Below, in pieces: positions 17,841-27,503 of a stretch of 64,000 nucleotides of DNA; the first letter of the stretch is position 1, and every line of letters begins with the position of its first letter. The position numbers and the translations under genes were made by a program. The notes below the pieces were generated by a model. That model did not search any database, was not told where the DNA came from, and saw only the letters and a program-made list of their open reading frames with translations. Source of the DNA: Christiangramia echinicola DSM 19838 (lineage in GTDB: Bacteria; Bacteroidota; Bacteroidia; Flavobacteriales; Flavobacteriaceae); contig NZ_AUHG01000010.1 of the NCBI RefSeq assembly GCF_000423065.1, forward strand, positions 372,001 to 436,000, in the 5' to 3' direction.

Positions 17841-17874
17841 AAAAAAACGCCCTGCAATGCAGAGCGTTTTTTTT
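17841..17874 (-). terminator. Terminator of ompA-like gene
   Basis: Stem AACGC..CTGC-AAT-GCAG..GCGTT with T-runs on both strands. It lies 20 bp after the OmpA stop and just before the AddB start. Confidence 0.8.
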
Positions 17875-17892
17875 ATGATTTATAAGGAAATA

Positions 17893-19317
17893 TTACTTGT
17901 TATCCTCTTCTTCAGAATTGTCTTTCATCTCTCTGTCTTTATCAAGAGAAATTTCAACACGTCTGTTATCCTGTCTTCCTTTTGCAGTACTGTTAGTTGC
18001 AATTGGTTGAGTTTCACCGTAACCTTCAGAAGTTAATCTTTTAGAAGGTACACCGTTTTCTTCTAACCAGGTAGCTACAGAAGCAGCACGCTCTTTAGAA
18101 AGCTTCATGTTGTAAGCATCGCTACCAGAACTATCTGTATGTCCTTCAACGTGGAAGATAGTAGTAGAGTACTCATTCATGATGTCAACGATAGACTGAA
18201 GAGCTTCTTCAGATTCTGTTCTGATAGTCGCTTTGTTAAGATCGAATAATACAGTTTTAGAGTATTCGTTCAATTCAGAAATTACCTCAGCAGTAGGTTC
18301 TGGACATCCGTTAGATGCAGCAGGACCAGCTTCTTCTGGACAGTCATCATCCTTATCAAGGATTCCGTCACCGTCAGTATCAGCCCATGGGCATCCATCG
18401 TTTTCAGCAGGACCAGCTTCTTCTGGACAGTTATCTTCATCATCTCTTACACCGTCACCATCAGCATCTGGACAACCATTCATTTCAGCTAAACCAGCAA
18501 CTTCAGGACAGTCATCATCAGGATCAGCAACACCGTCACCATCAGTATCAGGACATCCGTCAAATTCAGCAAGACCAGCTTCTTCTGGACATGCATCCTG
18601 ACGATCTTCGATTCCGTCACCGTCAGTATCAGGACAACCGTTAAATTCTTCTAGACCTGGAGTCTCTGGACACTCGTCGTTTTTATCATAAACTCCATCC
18701 CCGTCAGTATCTTTACCTCCGAAGATAAATTTAATTCCAGCAGCATGTTGGAAATGCTTAGCGCTTTCAGGTTCGAAAGCATGCTTGTACTTAGACTCTA
18801 ATGAAAGAGCGATATTGTCTGAGAACCAGAAGTTCAATCCAACCTTACCATTTAAGGTAGCAGCATCGGCATTGTTGATATCCTGACCATCCTGATCACC
18901 TATCCATGTGTAACCACCACCAATACCAACAACTGGATCCAACCATCCATCGTTAAGTAAAGCTCTTAGACTATAGTCTGCACTAAGGTCTACAGCATAA
19001 TATGCAAGGTCACCTACGCTTCTGTCTCCGTAGTTTTCAATCTGGTTGATAGAACCACTTAGTTCACCAACAAATCCTGCTCCGATATAACGAGATACAG
19101 AAAGTTTTGATACTGCAGGAAGTACATTCCAGTGATCGCCAGTATTGAAATATTCGTCGAACATACCACCTAGAGGAGCATCCTCACCTACAGGGTAGAA
19201 ATCAACTGCATTGGTACCAATACCAATTGCCCATGGGTTGTCAGCATCCTGTGCCTTAACCGAAGTAAAGCCAAATATCAGTAATGAGGCCAGTACAATT
19301 TTGCTAAGATGTTTCAT
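17893..19317 (-). CDS. OmpA family outer-membrane protein with TSP3 calcium-binding repeats
   Basis: 474 aa. Signal peptide (about 1-22, ending SVKAQ), an N-terminal beta-barrel of about 170 residues, then about five thrombospondin type-3 repeats (DTDGDGVxDxxDxCPE) between residues 205 and 325, and a C-terminal OmpA peptidoglycan-binding domain (VEGHTDSSGSDAYN, RRVEISL). It should link the outer membrane to the wall and bind Ca2+. The acidic tail is DREMKDNSEEEDNK. Its promoter is a perfect match to the phylum consensus, consistent with high expression. Confidence 0.95.
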   Translation of the reverse strand: MKHLSKIVLASLLIFGFTSVKAQDADNPWAIGIGTNAVDFYPVGEDAPLGGMFDEYFNTGDHWNVLPAVSKLSVSRYIGAGFVGELSGSINQIENYGDRSVGDLAYYAVDLSADYSLRALLNDGWLDPVVGIGGGYTWIGDQDGQDINNADAATLNGKVGLNFWFSDNIALSLESKYKHAFEPESAKHFQHAAGIKFIFGGKDTDGDGVYDKNDECPETPGLEEFNGCPDTDGDGIEDRQDACPEEAGLAEFDGCPDTDGDGVADPDDDCPEVAGLAEMNGCPDADGDGVRDDEDNCPEEAGPAENDGCPWADTDGDGILDKDDDCPEEAGPAASNGCPEPTAEVISELNEYSKTVLFDLNKATIRTESEEALQSIVDIMNEYSTTIFHVEGHTDSSGSDAYNMKLSKERAASVATWLEENGVPSKRLTSEGYGETQPIATNSTAKGRQDNRRVEISLDKDREMKDNSEEEDNK

Positions 19318-19351
19318 ATTTAATTGTTTAGTTTTAAGTGTTAATTGTGAA

Positions 19352-19382
19352 CAAAAGTATATTCTTAATGTATATTAACAAA
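19352..19382 (-). promoter_or_regulatory. Consensus promoter of the OmpA gene
   Basis: Minus strand TTTG (19379-19382), N19, TACTTTTG (19352-19359): full match to TTTG-N19-TAnnTTTG. The start codon is about 35 bp downstream. Confidence 0.75.
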
Positions 19383-19503
19383 GGTAAAAATAATAAAGTT
19401 TTCTTAATTGCAGAGCGTTTCCAAGCGTTTTCTAGATATTTTAATATCTGATTATCAATTATTTTGACAATAAATTAACGGCTTTTAAAGGCTGATTTAT
19501 GTA

Positions 19504-20697
19504 TTAAATTACTTTTAGTTCTTTTCCCACCTTTTTAAACGCATTAATTGCTTTATCTAAATGCTCTTTATCGTGAGCCGCAGAGAGTTGCACGCGGATT
19601 CTTGCTTTTCCTTTTGGCACTACCGGGTAAAAGAATCCTATAACATAAATTCCCTCTTCCAGTAATTTATCGGCCATATCCTGTGAAAGTTTAGCATCGT
19701 GTAGCATTACAGGAACAATGGCTGCTTCACCATCTATTATTTCAAAACCTGCATCCTTAATTCCCTTTTTGAAATATGCAGTATTTTCCTTTAATTTCTT
19801 TCTAAGGCTGTCATCTGTCTTTAGCATTTCAAAAACCTTGATAGAAGCTCCAACGATAGCCGGGGCAAGAGAATTTGAGAATAAATATGGTCTGGATCTT
19901 TGTCTTAAAATCTCGATTACCTCCTTTTTAGCAGTTGTATATCCACCCATGGCACCACCTAATGCTTTACCTAGAGTACCGGTAATAATATCAACTCTAT
20001 CCATTACGCCTTTTTCTTCTAGAGTTCCTATTCCCTTTTCCCCAATAAAACCTGTAGCGTGACATTCATCTATCATCACCATGGCATCATACTTATCTGC
20101 CAGGTCACATATTTCATCTAATGGAGCAACTAATCCATCCATTGAAAATACACCATCTGTTACGATAAGCTTATAGCGTGCACCGTTATCATTTGATTCT
20201 TTTAGTTTGCTTTCAAGCTCAGCCATATCGCCATTCTGGTAGCGATATCTTGCAGCCTTACAAAGTCTAACCCCATCAATGATAGAAGCATGATTAAGTG
20301 AATCTGAAATGATCGCATCTTCTTTGGTTAATAACGGCTCAAAAATTCCACCGTTCGCATCAAAACAGGCAGCATATAATATGGTGTCTTCAGTTCCGTA
20401 AAAGTCAGAGATCTTTTGTTCTAGCTCTTTATGAATATCCTGTGTACCACAAATAAACCGAACACTAGACATTCCAAATCCATGTGAATCCATTGTGTCT
20501 TTAGCAGCCTGGATAACTTCTGGATGGGAAGAAAGTCCCAGATAATTGTTTGCACAAAAATTAATTACTTCTTCGCCTGAGGCAATTTTGATCACTGCAT
20601 CCTGCGGACTTGTAATGATCCTTTCTCTTTTGTAGAGTCCTGCTTCCTTTATTCCTTCAATTTCCTTTTCTAAATGCTCTTTAATCGATCCGTACAT
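19504..20697 (-). CDS. kbl: Glycine C-acetyltransferase (2-amino-3-ketobutyrate CoA ligase)
   Basis: 397 aa, alpha-oxoamine synthase family, PLP. Works with threonine dehydrogenase to turn 2-amino-3-oxobutyrate and CoA into glycine and acetyl-CoA. Visible: [34 protein letters not shown] and PLP Lys244 in GTLGKALGG. Threonine dehydrogenase is not nearby. Related serine palmitoyltransferases are a possible confusion, but the length and the FCANNYLGL segment favour Kbl. Confidence 0.93.
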   Translation of the reverse strand: MYGSIKEHLEKEIEGIKEAGLYKRERIITSPQDAVIKIASGEEVINFCANNYLGLSSHPEVIQAAKDTMDSHGFGMSSVRFICGTQDIHKELEQKISDFYGTEDTILYAACFDANGGIFEPLLTKEDAIISDSLNHASIIDGVRLCKAARYRYQNGDMAELESKLKESNDNGARYKLIVTDGVFSMDGLVAPLDEICDLADKYDAMVMIDECHATGFIGEKGIGTLEEKGVMDRVDIITGTLGKALGGAMGGYTTAKKEVIEILRQRSRPYLFSNSLAPAIVGASIKVFEMLKTDDSLRKKLKENTAYFKKGIKDAGFEIIDGEAAIVPVMLHDAKLSQDMADKLLEEGIYVIGFFYPVVPKGKARIRVQLSAAHDKEHLDKAINAFKKVGKELKVI

Positions 20698-20818
20698 AGT
20701 TGAATTATTTTTCTACTGTTTATACTATATGTCTTTAAATTCTTCGAATTATATTATTTAAAAACGAAGCTTAGCTTATAAACTTCAATTTTATCTGAAC
20801 AACAAATTTAAACTTCTT

Positions 20819-23800
20819 TTATACATTCTTAATGATAATTGGGTTATTCGTGTAGATCAATAAACATTTGTCAATAACATATCCCATATCCTGCAGCGCA
20901 TTAGCATATTCTGAAACCTGCATTTTATGGGTGTCTACAAATCCCCCAGTTTTATAATCTATAATACTTACTTTATTTTCCTCAAAATTTAATCTATCCG
21001 GTCTAAGTCTTTTACCAGATTCAGTTATAAGTTCTTTTTCATTGAGATTTTTAACTTTAGAGGAATAGAATTGGTTTAATTCAGGATGGTTTATTATTGA
21101 ATTGATCAATGCTGAAATCTCTTCTTTTGAACTTTCCGTTATCAAGCCGTTATTTACCGCCCAGTCCATAGCTCTATCTGCCTCTTCCGAATGATCGATC
21201 CTGGCTAGAATCTCATGTACTATTTCTCCCTTTTCTATCGCTTCCTGCTGCTGTGAATCCCATAAGGATCCAGATCTCGTTACAATATTTACCGCCTGAT
21301 TCTGAGTAGCAGAAGAATAATACCTTTTAGGTTCAATGCTTGATTTATCTGAAGTTTTAGATTCAATAGCTTTAGCCGGATCACCAAACTCAAAGCTGAG
21401 TGTATCATCCCATTTCCCAGCTGCTTTAATATAATCTATTAGTAAGTCTGATACATTCGTTGACTTTTTAGGTTTCTCATTATAATTAGAAAGAATGTAA
21501 AGCTGTTGAGCTGCCCTGGTACAGGCCACATATAGAACATTTAAAGTGTCTAATTCATTTTTAAATAATAGGTCTCTGAATTTATCTGCGGCATTTTCAT
21601 TCCAGTTCAACATTTTTTGGGAAGCACTTACATAAGCTATAGGGATATTTTCATCATTAATATCCAGCCATAAATTATCGTTACGGGTATCCTGCAGATC
21701 TGAATTTGCAAAAGGATAGATCACCACCGGGAATTCCAGTCCTTTAGATTTATGAATGGTCATTATCTGCACCGCATTATCTGCTTCTGGAACTACAATA
21801 CTTAATTTATCTTTTTTCTGCTCCCATTTTTCAATAAAATCATTCAGCCCATTAGAGGTTTTTTGAGCCGTCTCAAAAACAAAATCCAAGAAGAACTGAA
21901 TGTAAGCATTAGAGTCCTTCACCAGGTTAAAAGACCTGATTATGTATTCTACAGATTCATATAGGGACATCCTTTTAATCTCATTCATGTCGAACTCCAG
22001 TTCATATTCCTGAATCCAATCAAAAAATGCTTTACCGTTTTTCTCTAAATTCTCTACTAAAACTCTGTGAGCGTGATCTTCTGGCAAAAACCTGGTTGCC
22101 AGGTAATCGAAGAGTCTAAGCTTTAACTGGTCATCCTGTGGATTTACAGAGAAATAGAGCAGATCTACAATAAATCTTACTTCGGGTGACTGAGATAACA
22201 GGAGAGTTTCTGAAGAAACGACTGAAACCGAATGCTCACTTAAGAACTCTGCAACTGCTACTCCTTCACTGCGTCTTCTGGTAAGGATGCATATATCTTT
22301 TCTATTGAAACCTTTCAGATCAAGATTTTTAATTATATCCAGGATCTTTTGAGGATAGATCTCAAATTCTTCCTCGCGCTTATCAGCTTCAACAAATTCT
22401 ATATTCACGTATCCAAAATCTCCTTTTTTGGGGTTTTGAGCAGAGTTATTGAATAAATCGGAATATTCCGGGTAATTGAGTGAGGCAGCAGCATATTTAA
22501 AAAAACTATTATTGAAATTCACAACCTCAGAACCACTTCTAAAATTATCTGGAAGATTCACTACCTTTTGTTCCGTCTGGAAAGGTCGTATTTTCAGATT
22601 GCTAAGGTCGATCAATTGCTCGGCTCTTCCGCCACGCCACCTGTAAATACTTTGTTTGGCGTCACCAACAATAGTAAGTCCGCCAGCTTCTGCAGAATCC
22701 AGCCTGTTACCTACCAAGGGGATCAAATTTTCCCATTGCATAGTAGAAGTGTCCTGGAATTCATCAATAAAATAATGCTGATACCTTTCTCCCAGTCTCT
22801 CATAAATAAAAGGTACTGGTTGATCTTTTACCTGTTCACTTATTTTTGGGTTGAATTCGGAAATCAAAACGAGGTTTCTATCCTTTTTTATCGCTTCAAC
22901 TTCTCTATTTATCTCATTTAATAAGGAAAGCTGAACCAGATTTTTCTTTACCTCATTAAAGAATTCGATGTTAAAGTAAGCTCGTTTTGTGGTTAGGAAA
23001 AGTTCTGCAATTTCAAGCTGAAGCCCATCCATGATACTTTTATATGCAGCATCTAAAGATTTATTATATAATGGTGCATCTCCAATATTTTCAGCCCAGT
23101 TGGTATTATAATTAATATTCTGATCTCCCTTCTTTATCTTTTTGAAATATCCTGGAACAGAGCCACGGCTAAACCATTTTTCTTCAATTCCGTTGTTCTG
23201 GATTAGTTCAAAGAAGTAATCTGAAGAAGCTTTCAGGGTTTCTTCTGAAACCTTTATATCTGAACGCAGTTTCCTGCTAAATTTTTCAAAATCTTCAAGG
23301 TCTTTGGTTCTAAGAGCCTGTATAGCCTTTTGGTGGTTCTCATTTATTAGGAGCCTTGAAATATTAAATAGATCACGACTTATATCCCAGCTTTTATCAT
23401 CATCGGTTTTAGATAAGGTGTAATCTATCAATACTTTTGTAAGCTTTTTATCTGTCCCGGCCCTGCTTATTAAACTTTCAACAGCCTCCATAAGAACTTC
23501 CTCTGCGCCTAATTCCACTTCGAAATTCATAGGGATTCCCAGATCTCTGGCAAACGTCCTTAAGACTCTATGCGTAAAACCATCGATGGTCGAAATTTCG
23601 AACGCAGCGTAATTGTGGATGATACTTTTTAATATTTCTGAAGAGCGATTTTTAATTTCGGTGGAAGAGAGTCCGGTTTCTTCAGAAATTATATTTAATA
23701 AAGCATTATTTTTTGTGCCAGGATCAAGATTTGAAAATTCAGAAAGACTATCTATGATCCTTTTCTTCATTTCTCCAACGGCTTTATTAGTAAAAGTGAT

Positions 23801-23926
23801 AGCAAGGATATTTTTATAACGATCCTTTTTATTTGAGGTAAATAGGAGGGTAAGGTATTCTTTTACAAGAGTGAAGGTTTTACCTGAGCCTGCAGAGGCG
23901 TTATAAATATTAAAGGAGTTTTCCAA
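20819..23926 (-). CDS. AddA-like UvrD-family helicase with C-terminal nuclease
   Basis: 1035 aa. SF1A helicase of the RecB/AddA group: Walker A NASAGSGKT (9-17), motif II FIDEFQDTS, motif III GDAKQSIYRWRGG, motif V IHKSKGLEFPVV, motif VI YVACTRAAQQLYIL, and a C-terminal PD-(D/E)XK nuclease with RPDRLNF and IIDYKTGG. With the AddB-like protein at 15073-17829 it should resect DNA ends for RecA. The AddA and AddB genes are split by ompA and kbl. Start ATG 23926 directly precedes IYNASAGSGKT, so it is well placed. Confidence 0.92.
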   Translation of the reverse strand: MENSFNIYNASAGSGKTFTLVKEYLTLLFTSNKKDRYKNILAITFTNKAVGEMKKRIIDSLSEFSNLDPGTKNNALLNIISEETGLSSTEIKNRSSEILKSIIHNYAAFEISTIDGFTHRVLRTFARDLGIPMNFEVELGAEEVLMEAVESLISRAGTDKKLTKVLIDYTLSKTDDDKSWDISRDLFNISRLLINENHQKAIQALRTKDLEDFEKFSRKLRSDIKVSEETLKASSDYFFELIQNNGIEEKWFSRGSVPGYFKKIKKGDQNINYNTNWAENIGDAPLYNKSLDAAYKSIMDGLQLEIAELFLTTKRAYFNIEFFNEVKKNLVQLSLLNEINREVEAIKKDRNLVLISEFNPKISEQVKDQPVPFIYERLGERYQHYFIDEFQDTSTMQWENLIPLVGNRLDSAEAGGLTIVGDAKQSIYRWRGGRAEQLIDLSNLKIRPFQTEQKVVNLPDNFRSGSEVVNFNNSFFKYAAASLNYPEYSDLFNNSAQNPKKGDFGYVNIEFVEADKREEEFEIYPQKILDIIKNLDLKGFNRKDICILTRRRSEGVAVAEFLSEHSVSVVSSETLLLSQSPEVRFIVDLLYFSVNPQDDQLKLRLFDYLATRFLPEDHAHRVLVENLEKNGKAFFDWIQEYELEFDMNEIKRMSLYESVEYIIRSFNLVKDSNAYIQFFLDFVFETAQKTSNGLNDFIEKWEQKKDKLSIVVPEADNAVQIMTIHKSKGLEFPVVIYPFANSDLQDTRNDNLWLDINDENIPIAYVSASQKMLNWNENAADKFRDLLFKNELDTLNVLYVACTRAAQQLYILSNYNEKPKKSTNVSDLLIDYIKAAGKWDDTLSFEFGDPAKAIESKTSDKSSIEPKRYYSSATQNQAVNIVTRSGSLWDSQQQEAIEKGEIVHEILARIDHSEEADRAMDWAVNNGLITESSKEEISALINSIINHPELNQFYSSKVKNLNEKELITESGKRLRPDRLNFEENKVSIIDYKTGGFVDTHKMQVSEYANALQDMGYVIDKCLLIYTNNPIIIKNV

Positions 23927-24032
23927 AAAAGGCGGTATTATTAGGATTAGCGATTATTAAGAAACTTTAAAGTTAAAATAAAAATGAGTTTCAGATCAGC
24001 ATTGCTTTTAAGTATTTTATAACACGAAAAAA

Positions 24033-24063
24033 TTTCCATTAAATACCTTAATAGCTAAATTTG
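24033..24063 (+). promoter_or_regulatory. Promoter of the superoxide dismutase gene
   Basis: TTTC-N19-TAAATTTG; perfect -7 (24056-24063), ideal spacing, 39 bp before the ATG. Confidence 0.65.
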
Positions 24064-24102
24064 AATCAGTTTAAGTACTAATCACTAAAAAATCAGATAA
24101 TT

Positions 24103-24711
24103 ATGTCTTTTGAATTACCGAAATTAAAATATGCATTTGATGCACTGGAACCACATATTGACGCAAAAACTATGGAAATTCACCATGGTAAGCATCACGC
24201 TGGTTACACCAAAAAATTAAACGACGCCATTGAAGGAACAGATATGGAAGGAAAGAATATCGAGAATATTCTAAAAAACCTGGACATGTCTAATAAAGCT
24301 GTTCGTAATAATGGTGGAGGTTTTTACAACCATAGTCTTTTCTGGGAGATAATGTCTCCAGAAGGTGGCGGAAAACCAGAAGGTGAATTAGCAGAAGCTA
24401 TTGATAGTGCTTATGGTTCTTTTGATGCCTTCAAAGATGAGTTCTCAAAAGCGGCAGCAGGTCAGTTTGGATCTGGATGGGCATGGCTATGTGTCCATGG
24501 TGGCGGTAAAGTAGAAGTTTGTTCTACTCCAAACCAGGATAATCCAATTATGCCAGAAGTAGGTTGTGGAGGAACTCCAATTTTAGGAATTGACGTTTGG
24601 GAGCATGCTTATTATTTGAATTATCAAAATAAGCGTCCGGAATATATTGATGCATTTTTTAATGTAATAGACTGGAAAGAAGTTTCTAGCAGATATGCAA
24701 AAGCGAAGTAA
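24103..24711 (+). CDS. sodA: Superoxide dismutase, Mn/Fe family
   Basis: 202 aa. Converts superoxide to O2 and H2O2; cytosolic (no signal peptide). Metal ligands: His in [12 protein letters not shown], His in YNHSLFW, Asp and His in [21 protein letters not shown] and the second-sphere Gln in [12 protein letters not shown] are Mn-type signatures, but cambialistic enzymes in this phylum look alike, so the metal is not certain. Single gene with its own promoter and terminator. Confidence 0.95.
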   Translation: MSFELPKLKYAFDALEPHIDAKTMEIHHGKHHAGYTKKLNDAIEGTDMEGKNIENILKNLDMSNKAVRNNGGGFYNHSLFWEIMSPEGGGKPEGELAEAIDSAYGSFDAFKDEFSKAAAGQFGSGWAWLCVHGGGKVEVCSTPNQDNPIMPEVGCGGTPILGIDVWEHAYYLNYQNKRPEYIDAFFNVIDWKEVSSRYAKAK

Positions 24712-24737
24712 TAAAACGTTTCGCTTAAATTATTAAG

Positions 24738-24764
24738 AAGACCGCTATATGCGGTCTTTTTTTA
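24738..24764 (+). terminator. Terminator of the superoxide dismutase gene
   Basis: Stem AAGACCGC / GCGGTCTT with loop TATAT and T7, 27 bp after the stop. Confidence 0.85.
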
Positions 24765-24784
24765 TGGGATATCTAAATTAACTC

Positions 24785-24859
24785 CATAAAAAAAGGCGGA
24801 ATGAATTCCACCTTTTTTTGCCCCAAATCTACCATGAACTTAACCTACTTATGCTATGG
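24785..24859 (-). ncRNA. Putative small RNA, array copy 1
   Basis: On the minus strand the 75-bp core begins CCATAGCATAAGTAGGTTAA, has a G-rich stretch TAGATTTGGGGC, then A7 and the hairpin GGTGGAA-TTCA-TTCCGCC followed by T7 (intrinsic terminator, usable on both strands). Upstream -7-like box TATATTCA. Core conserved in all four copies. Confidence 0.5.
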
Positions 24860-24983
24860 TATAGTGAATATAAGACGAATTAACCATACCGATTTTATTT
24901 TTAGACGAACTACCTGAATATTAGTTAAAAAGCTGAAAAACAGTTTTTTGAGGCTAATTTGAAGCATTCTGTTGAGTTAACTC

Positions 24984-25058
24984 CATAAAAAAAGGCGGAA
25001 TGAATTCCACCTTTTTTTGCCCCAAATCTACCATGAACTTAACCTACTTATGCTATGG
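24984..25058 (-). ncRNA. Putative small RNA, array copy 2
   Basis: Core identical to copy 1 by eye, terminator loop TTCA. The following spacer is also almost identical to that of copy 1, so units 1 and 2 arose by recent tandem duplication. Confidence 0.5.
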
Positions 25059-25182
25059 TATAGTGAATATAAGACGAATTAACCATACCGATTTTATTTT
25101 TAGACGAACTACCTGAATATTAGTTAAAAAGCTGAAAAACAGTTTTTTGAGGCTAATTTGAAACATTCTGTTGAGTTAACTC

Positions 25183-25257
25183 CATAAAAAAAGGCGGAAT
25201 GACTTCCACCTTTTTTTGCCCCAAATCTACCATGAACTTAACCTACTTATGCTATGG
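25183..25257 (-). ncRNA. Putative small RNA, array copy 3
   Basis: Core differs from copy 1 by one base seen by eye, located in the terminator loop (GTCA instead of TTCA). The upstream sequence on the minus strand is different from copies 1-2 but supplies a -7-like box TATATTTA at the same position. Confidence 0.5.
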
Positions 25258-25382
25258 TCTAATAAATATAAAAAGATTAATTGAAGGCTCTATAAAATTT
25301 AGACGAAGAGCAAGAAAATCAGTTAATGTGTTGTTAAACAGTGTATTAACTTGCAAGTCAACATATTTTGAAAACATAAGGA

Positions 25383-25457
25383 CATAAAAAAAGGCGGAAA
25401 GAGTTCCACCTTTTTTTGCCCCAAATCTACCATGAACTTAACCTACTTATGTTATGG
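25383..25457 (-). ncRNA. Putative small RNA, array copy 4
   Basis: Core keeps the 34-base middle exactly; changes are in the terminator loop (CTCT) and one base near the 5' end (CCATAAC). It has the best promoter of the array at 25463-25493, predicting a transcript of roughly 75-85 nt. Confidence 0.52.
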
Positions 25458-25462
25458 CTATA

Positions 25463-25493
25463 CTAAAATAGATAGAATAGTATAATGCACAAA
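25463..25493 (-). promoter_or_regulatory. Promoter of small-RNA copy 4
   Basis: Minus strand TTTG (25490-25493), N19, TATTTTAG (25463-25470): -33 perfect, -7 matches 5 of 6 fixed positions, with ideal spacing. Initiation is expected near 25456, at the edge of the conserved core. Confidence 0.55.
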
Positions 25494-25536
25494 GAATAAT
25501 AGATTAAGTGCATTTTTAATAGTTAAATGGTAAATT

Positions 25537-27435
25537 TCAATATGCTCTGCCAGCTTTTCCTTCGAAGAAATTCATAAAAGCACGATTTACAACCCTGTTT
25601 CCTCCAGCTGTTGGATAGTCACCAGTAAAATACCAGTCCCCAAGATTTTTCGGACATGCTTTATGCAGGTTTTCTACCGTTTGATAAATTACCTTTACCT
25701 CTGCATTAACATCTTCATCACAAAGTAATTCTGAAATCTTGTCTGAGATCTGTACATCGGTAAAAGGATCGTAGATCTCTTTTACGAAGTTTTGAACTTC
25801 ACGATCATCAAGGTCTACCTGTTCTTTACATTTATTATATACCTCTTCTACAATTTCGTATTTACCCTGATCTTTTAATAATTCCAGTGCAGCTCTGAAT
25901 GCTACAAGATCTTCCAGGCGTGCCATATCTATACCGTAGCAATCTGGATACCTAATTTGAGGGGCAGAAGAAACCACCACGATCTTTTTTGGTTTCAGCC
26001 TGTCCATCATTTTTATGATACTTTTTTTAAGCGTGGTACCTCGTACAATACTGTCATCAATAATAACCAGATTGTCATCTGCTTTTACAACGCCATAGGT
26101 AACATCATATACATGGGCCACAAGGTCATCACGACTGCTATCCTCAGTAATGAATGTTCTAAGTTTCACATCTTTTATCGCTATCTTCTCGGTTCTTAAT
26201 CTATGTGATAATATTTCCTGAAGCCTGGCATCGGTAAGAGTTTCCTTTTCCTCGAGGATAGCTTCGTTCTTTTGCTTGTTCAGTTCATCCTGAGCCGCTT
26301 CTACCATTCCATAGAATGAAGTTTCAGCGGTATTGGGTATAAAAGAAAAGACGGTTTTTAAAGTATCGTGATTTATTGACTTCAAAACTTCCGGCATTAA
26401 TAACCTACCTAACATTTTTCGCTCTTCATAGATCTCTGCATCACTTCCTCTTGAAAAATAAATGCGCTCAAAAGAACATGCTTTTCTTTCCAGTGGTTCA
26501 ATGATTTCGGTAATCGAAACATCGCCATTCTTCTTGGTGATAATTGCATTACCTGGAGGAAGTTCATGAACGTCATTAAAATCTACATTAAAAACGGTTT
26601 GAATAACCGGTCTTTCTGATGCTACAACAACTACCTCGTCATCCTTATAATAATATGCAGGTCTAATTCCTGCTGGATCACGAAGTACAAAAGAATCTCC
26701 ATGACCAATTAAACCGGCCATGGCATAACCACCATCCCAGTTTTTAGAGGATTTTCTTAAAATCTTAGCTACATTAAGTTGTTCTGCAATTACAGGTGAG
26801 GCCTCAACTTTAGAATATCCTTCTTTTTTTAGCTTTTTATATAATTTTCTAACTTCTGAATCCAGGAAATGGCCAATTTTTTCCATTACCGTAACTGTAT
26901 CGGCTCTTTCTTTTGGATGCTGCCCAAGTTCAACAAGATTGTTGAAAAGCTTGTTTACATTGGTCATATTAAAGTTACCGGCAACAATAAGATTACGGTG
27001 CATCCAGTTATTCTGCCTTAGAAAGGGATGTACGCTTTCAATACTATTCTTCCCAAAAGTTCCATATCTCACGTGTCCTAGAAAAACCTCTCCTAAATAT
27101 GGGATATATCTTTTTTGAAGATCTGTATCATCTGCATATTCGGGGTTAGCTTGTATCTCATCATTGATCCTTTGGTTGATCTGTTCAAAAATATCCTGAA
27201 TTGGCTGTGCTGCATTAGATCTAACCCGGCTGATGTATCTTTCTCCCGGAATCGTATTGAGTTTGATGCTCGCAAAACCAGCGCCATCCTGGCCACGATT
27301 ATGCTGTTTTTCCATCATGAGGTACATTTTATTTACCCCGTAAAATGCAGTGCCATATTTTTCTTTATAATAATCAAGAGGTTTTAATAATCTTATATGT
27401 GCAATTCCGCATTCGTGTTTTAAAGCATCACTCAT
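25537..27435 (-). CDS. purF: Amidophosphoribosyltransferase
   Basis: 632 aa, the long form typical of Bacteroidota (about 130 residues more than E. coli PurF). First committed step of purine synthesis: PRPP plus glutamine to phosphoribosylamine. N-terminal Ntn glutaminase begins at Cys9 (ECGIAHIRL) after a short propeptide; MEKQHNRGQDGAG and GHVRYGTFGKNS are glutaminase motifs; PRPP site VIIDDSIVRGTTLKK; ISSAPQIRYPDCYG-like segment VSSAPQIRYPDCYG follows. purN lies 1.5 kb upstream on the same strand. Confidence 0.95.
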   Translation of the reverse strand: MSDALKHECGIAHIRLLKPLDYYKEKYGTAFYGVNKMYLMMEKQHNRGQDGAGFASIKLNTIPGERYISRVRSNAAQPIQDIFEQINQRINDEIQANPEYADDTDLQKRYIPYLGEVFLGHVRYGTFGKNSIESVHPFLRQNNWMHRNLIVAGNFNMTNVNKLFNNLVELGQHPKERADTVTVMEKIGHFLDSEVRKLYKKLKKEGYSKVEASPVIAEQLNVAKILRKSSKNWDGGYAMAGLIGHGDSFVLRDPAGIRPAYYYKDDEVVVVASERPVIQTVFNVDFNDVHELPPGNAIITKKNGDVSITEIIEPLERKACSFERIYFSRGSDAEIYEERKMLGRLLMPEVLKSINHDTLKTVFSFIPNTAETSFYGMVEAAQDELNKQKNEAILEEKETLTDARLQEILSHRLRTEKIAIKDVKLRTFITEDSSRDDLVAHVYDVTYGVVKADDNLVIIDDSIVRGTTLKKSIIKMMDRLKPKKIVVVSSAPQIRYPDCYGIDMARLEDLVAFRAALELLKDQGKYEIVEEVYNKCKEQVDLDDREVQNFVKEIYDPFTDVQISDKISELLCDEDVNAEVKVIYQTVENLHKACPKNLGDWYFTGDYPTAGGNRVVNRAFMNFFEGKAGRAY

Positions 27436-27472
27436 ATCTTTTTTTCCTTTAGGAATTTGTTGTGTTTGTCAC

Positions 27473-27498
27473 AAAAAAAGCCCTGAAATTACAGGGCG
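27473..27498 (-). terminator. Terminator of the PfkB kinase gene
   Basis: Stem GCCCTG / CAGGGC with loop AAATTA; on the minus strand followed by T7. Lies between the kinase stop and the purF start. Confidence 0.75.
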
Positions 27499-27503
27499 TT
27501 ATA

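Larger units (their letters stand above)
24765..25536. other. Gene-free stretch carrying a tandem small-RNA-like array
   Basis: No supportable protein gene. Four 75-bp cores repeat with periods of 199, 199 and 200 bp. The spacers after cores 1 and 2 are nearly identical (one difference seen by eye); the spacer after core 3 is unrelated in most positions. About 80 bp of unique AT-rich DNA separates core 4 from the purF stop. Confidence 0.85.

Noticed and set aside
18233-18644. Two plus-strand frames rich in Ser/Pro or His/Gln opposite the OmpA gene
   Set aside because: They are antisense readings of the TSP3 repeats; low complexity follows from the repeat codons.
25199-25387. 62-codon plus-strand frame within the array
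   Set aside because: It spans part of core 3 and its spacer, is not conserved in the other units and has no family features.
24777-25460. CRISPR-like array
   Set aside because: Repeats are 75 bp with about 124-bp spacers, two spacers are nearly identical, and no cas genes are near. The units end in intrinsic terminators.
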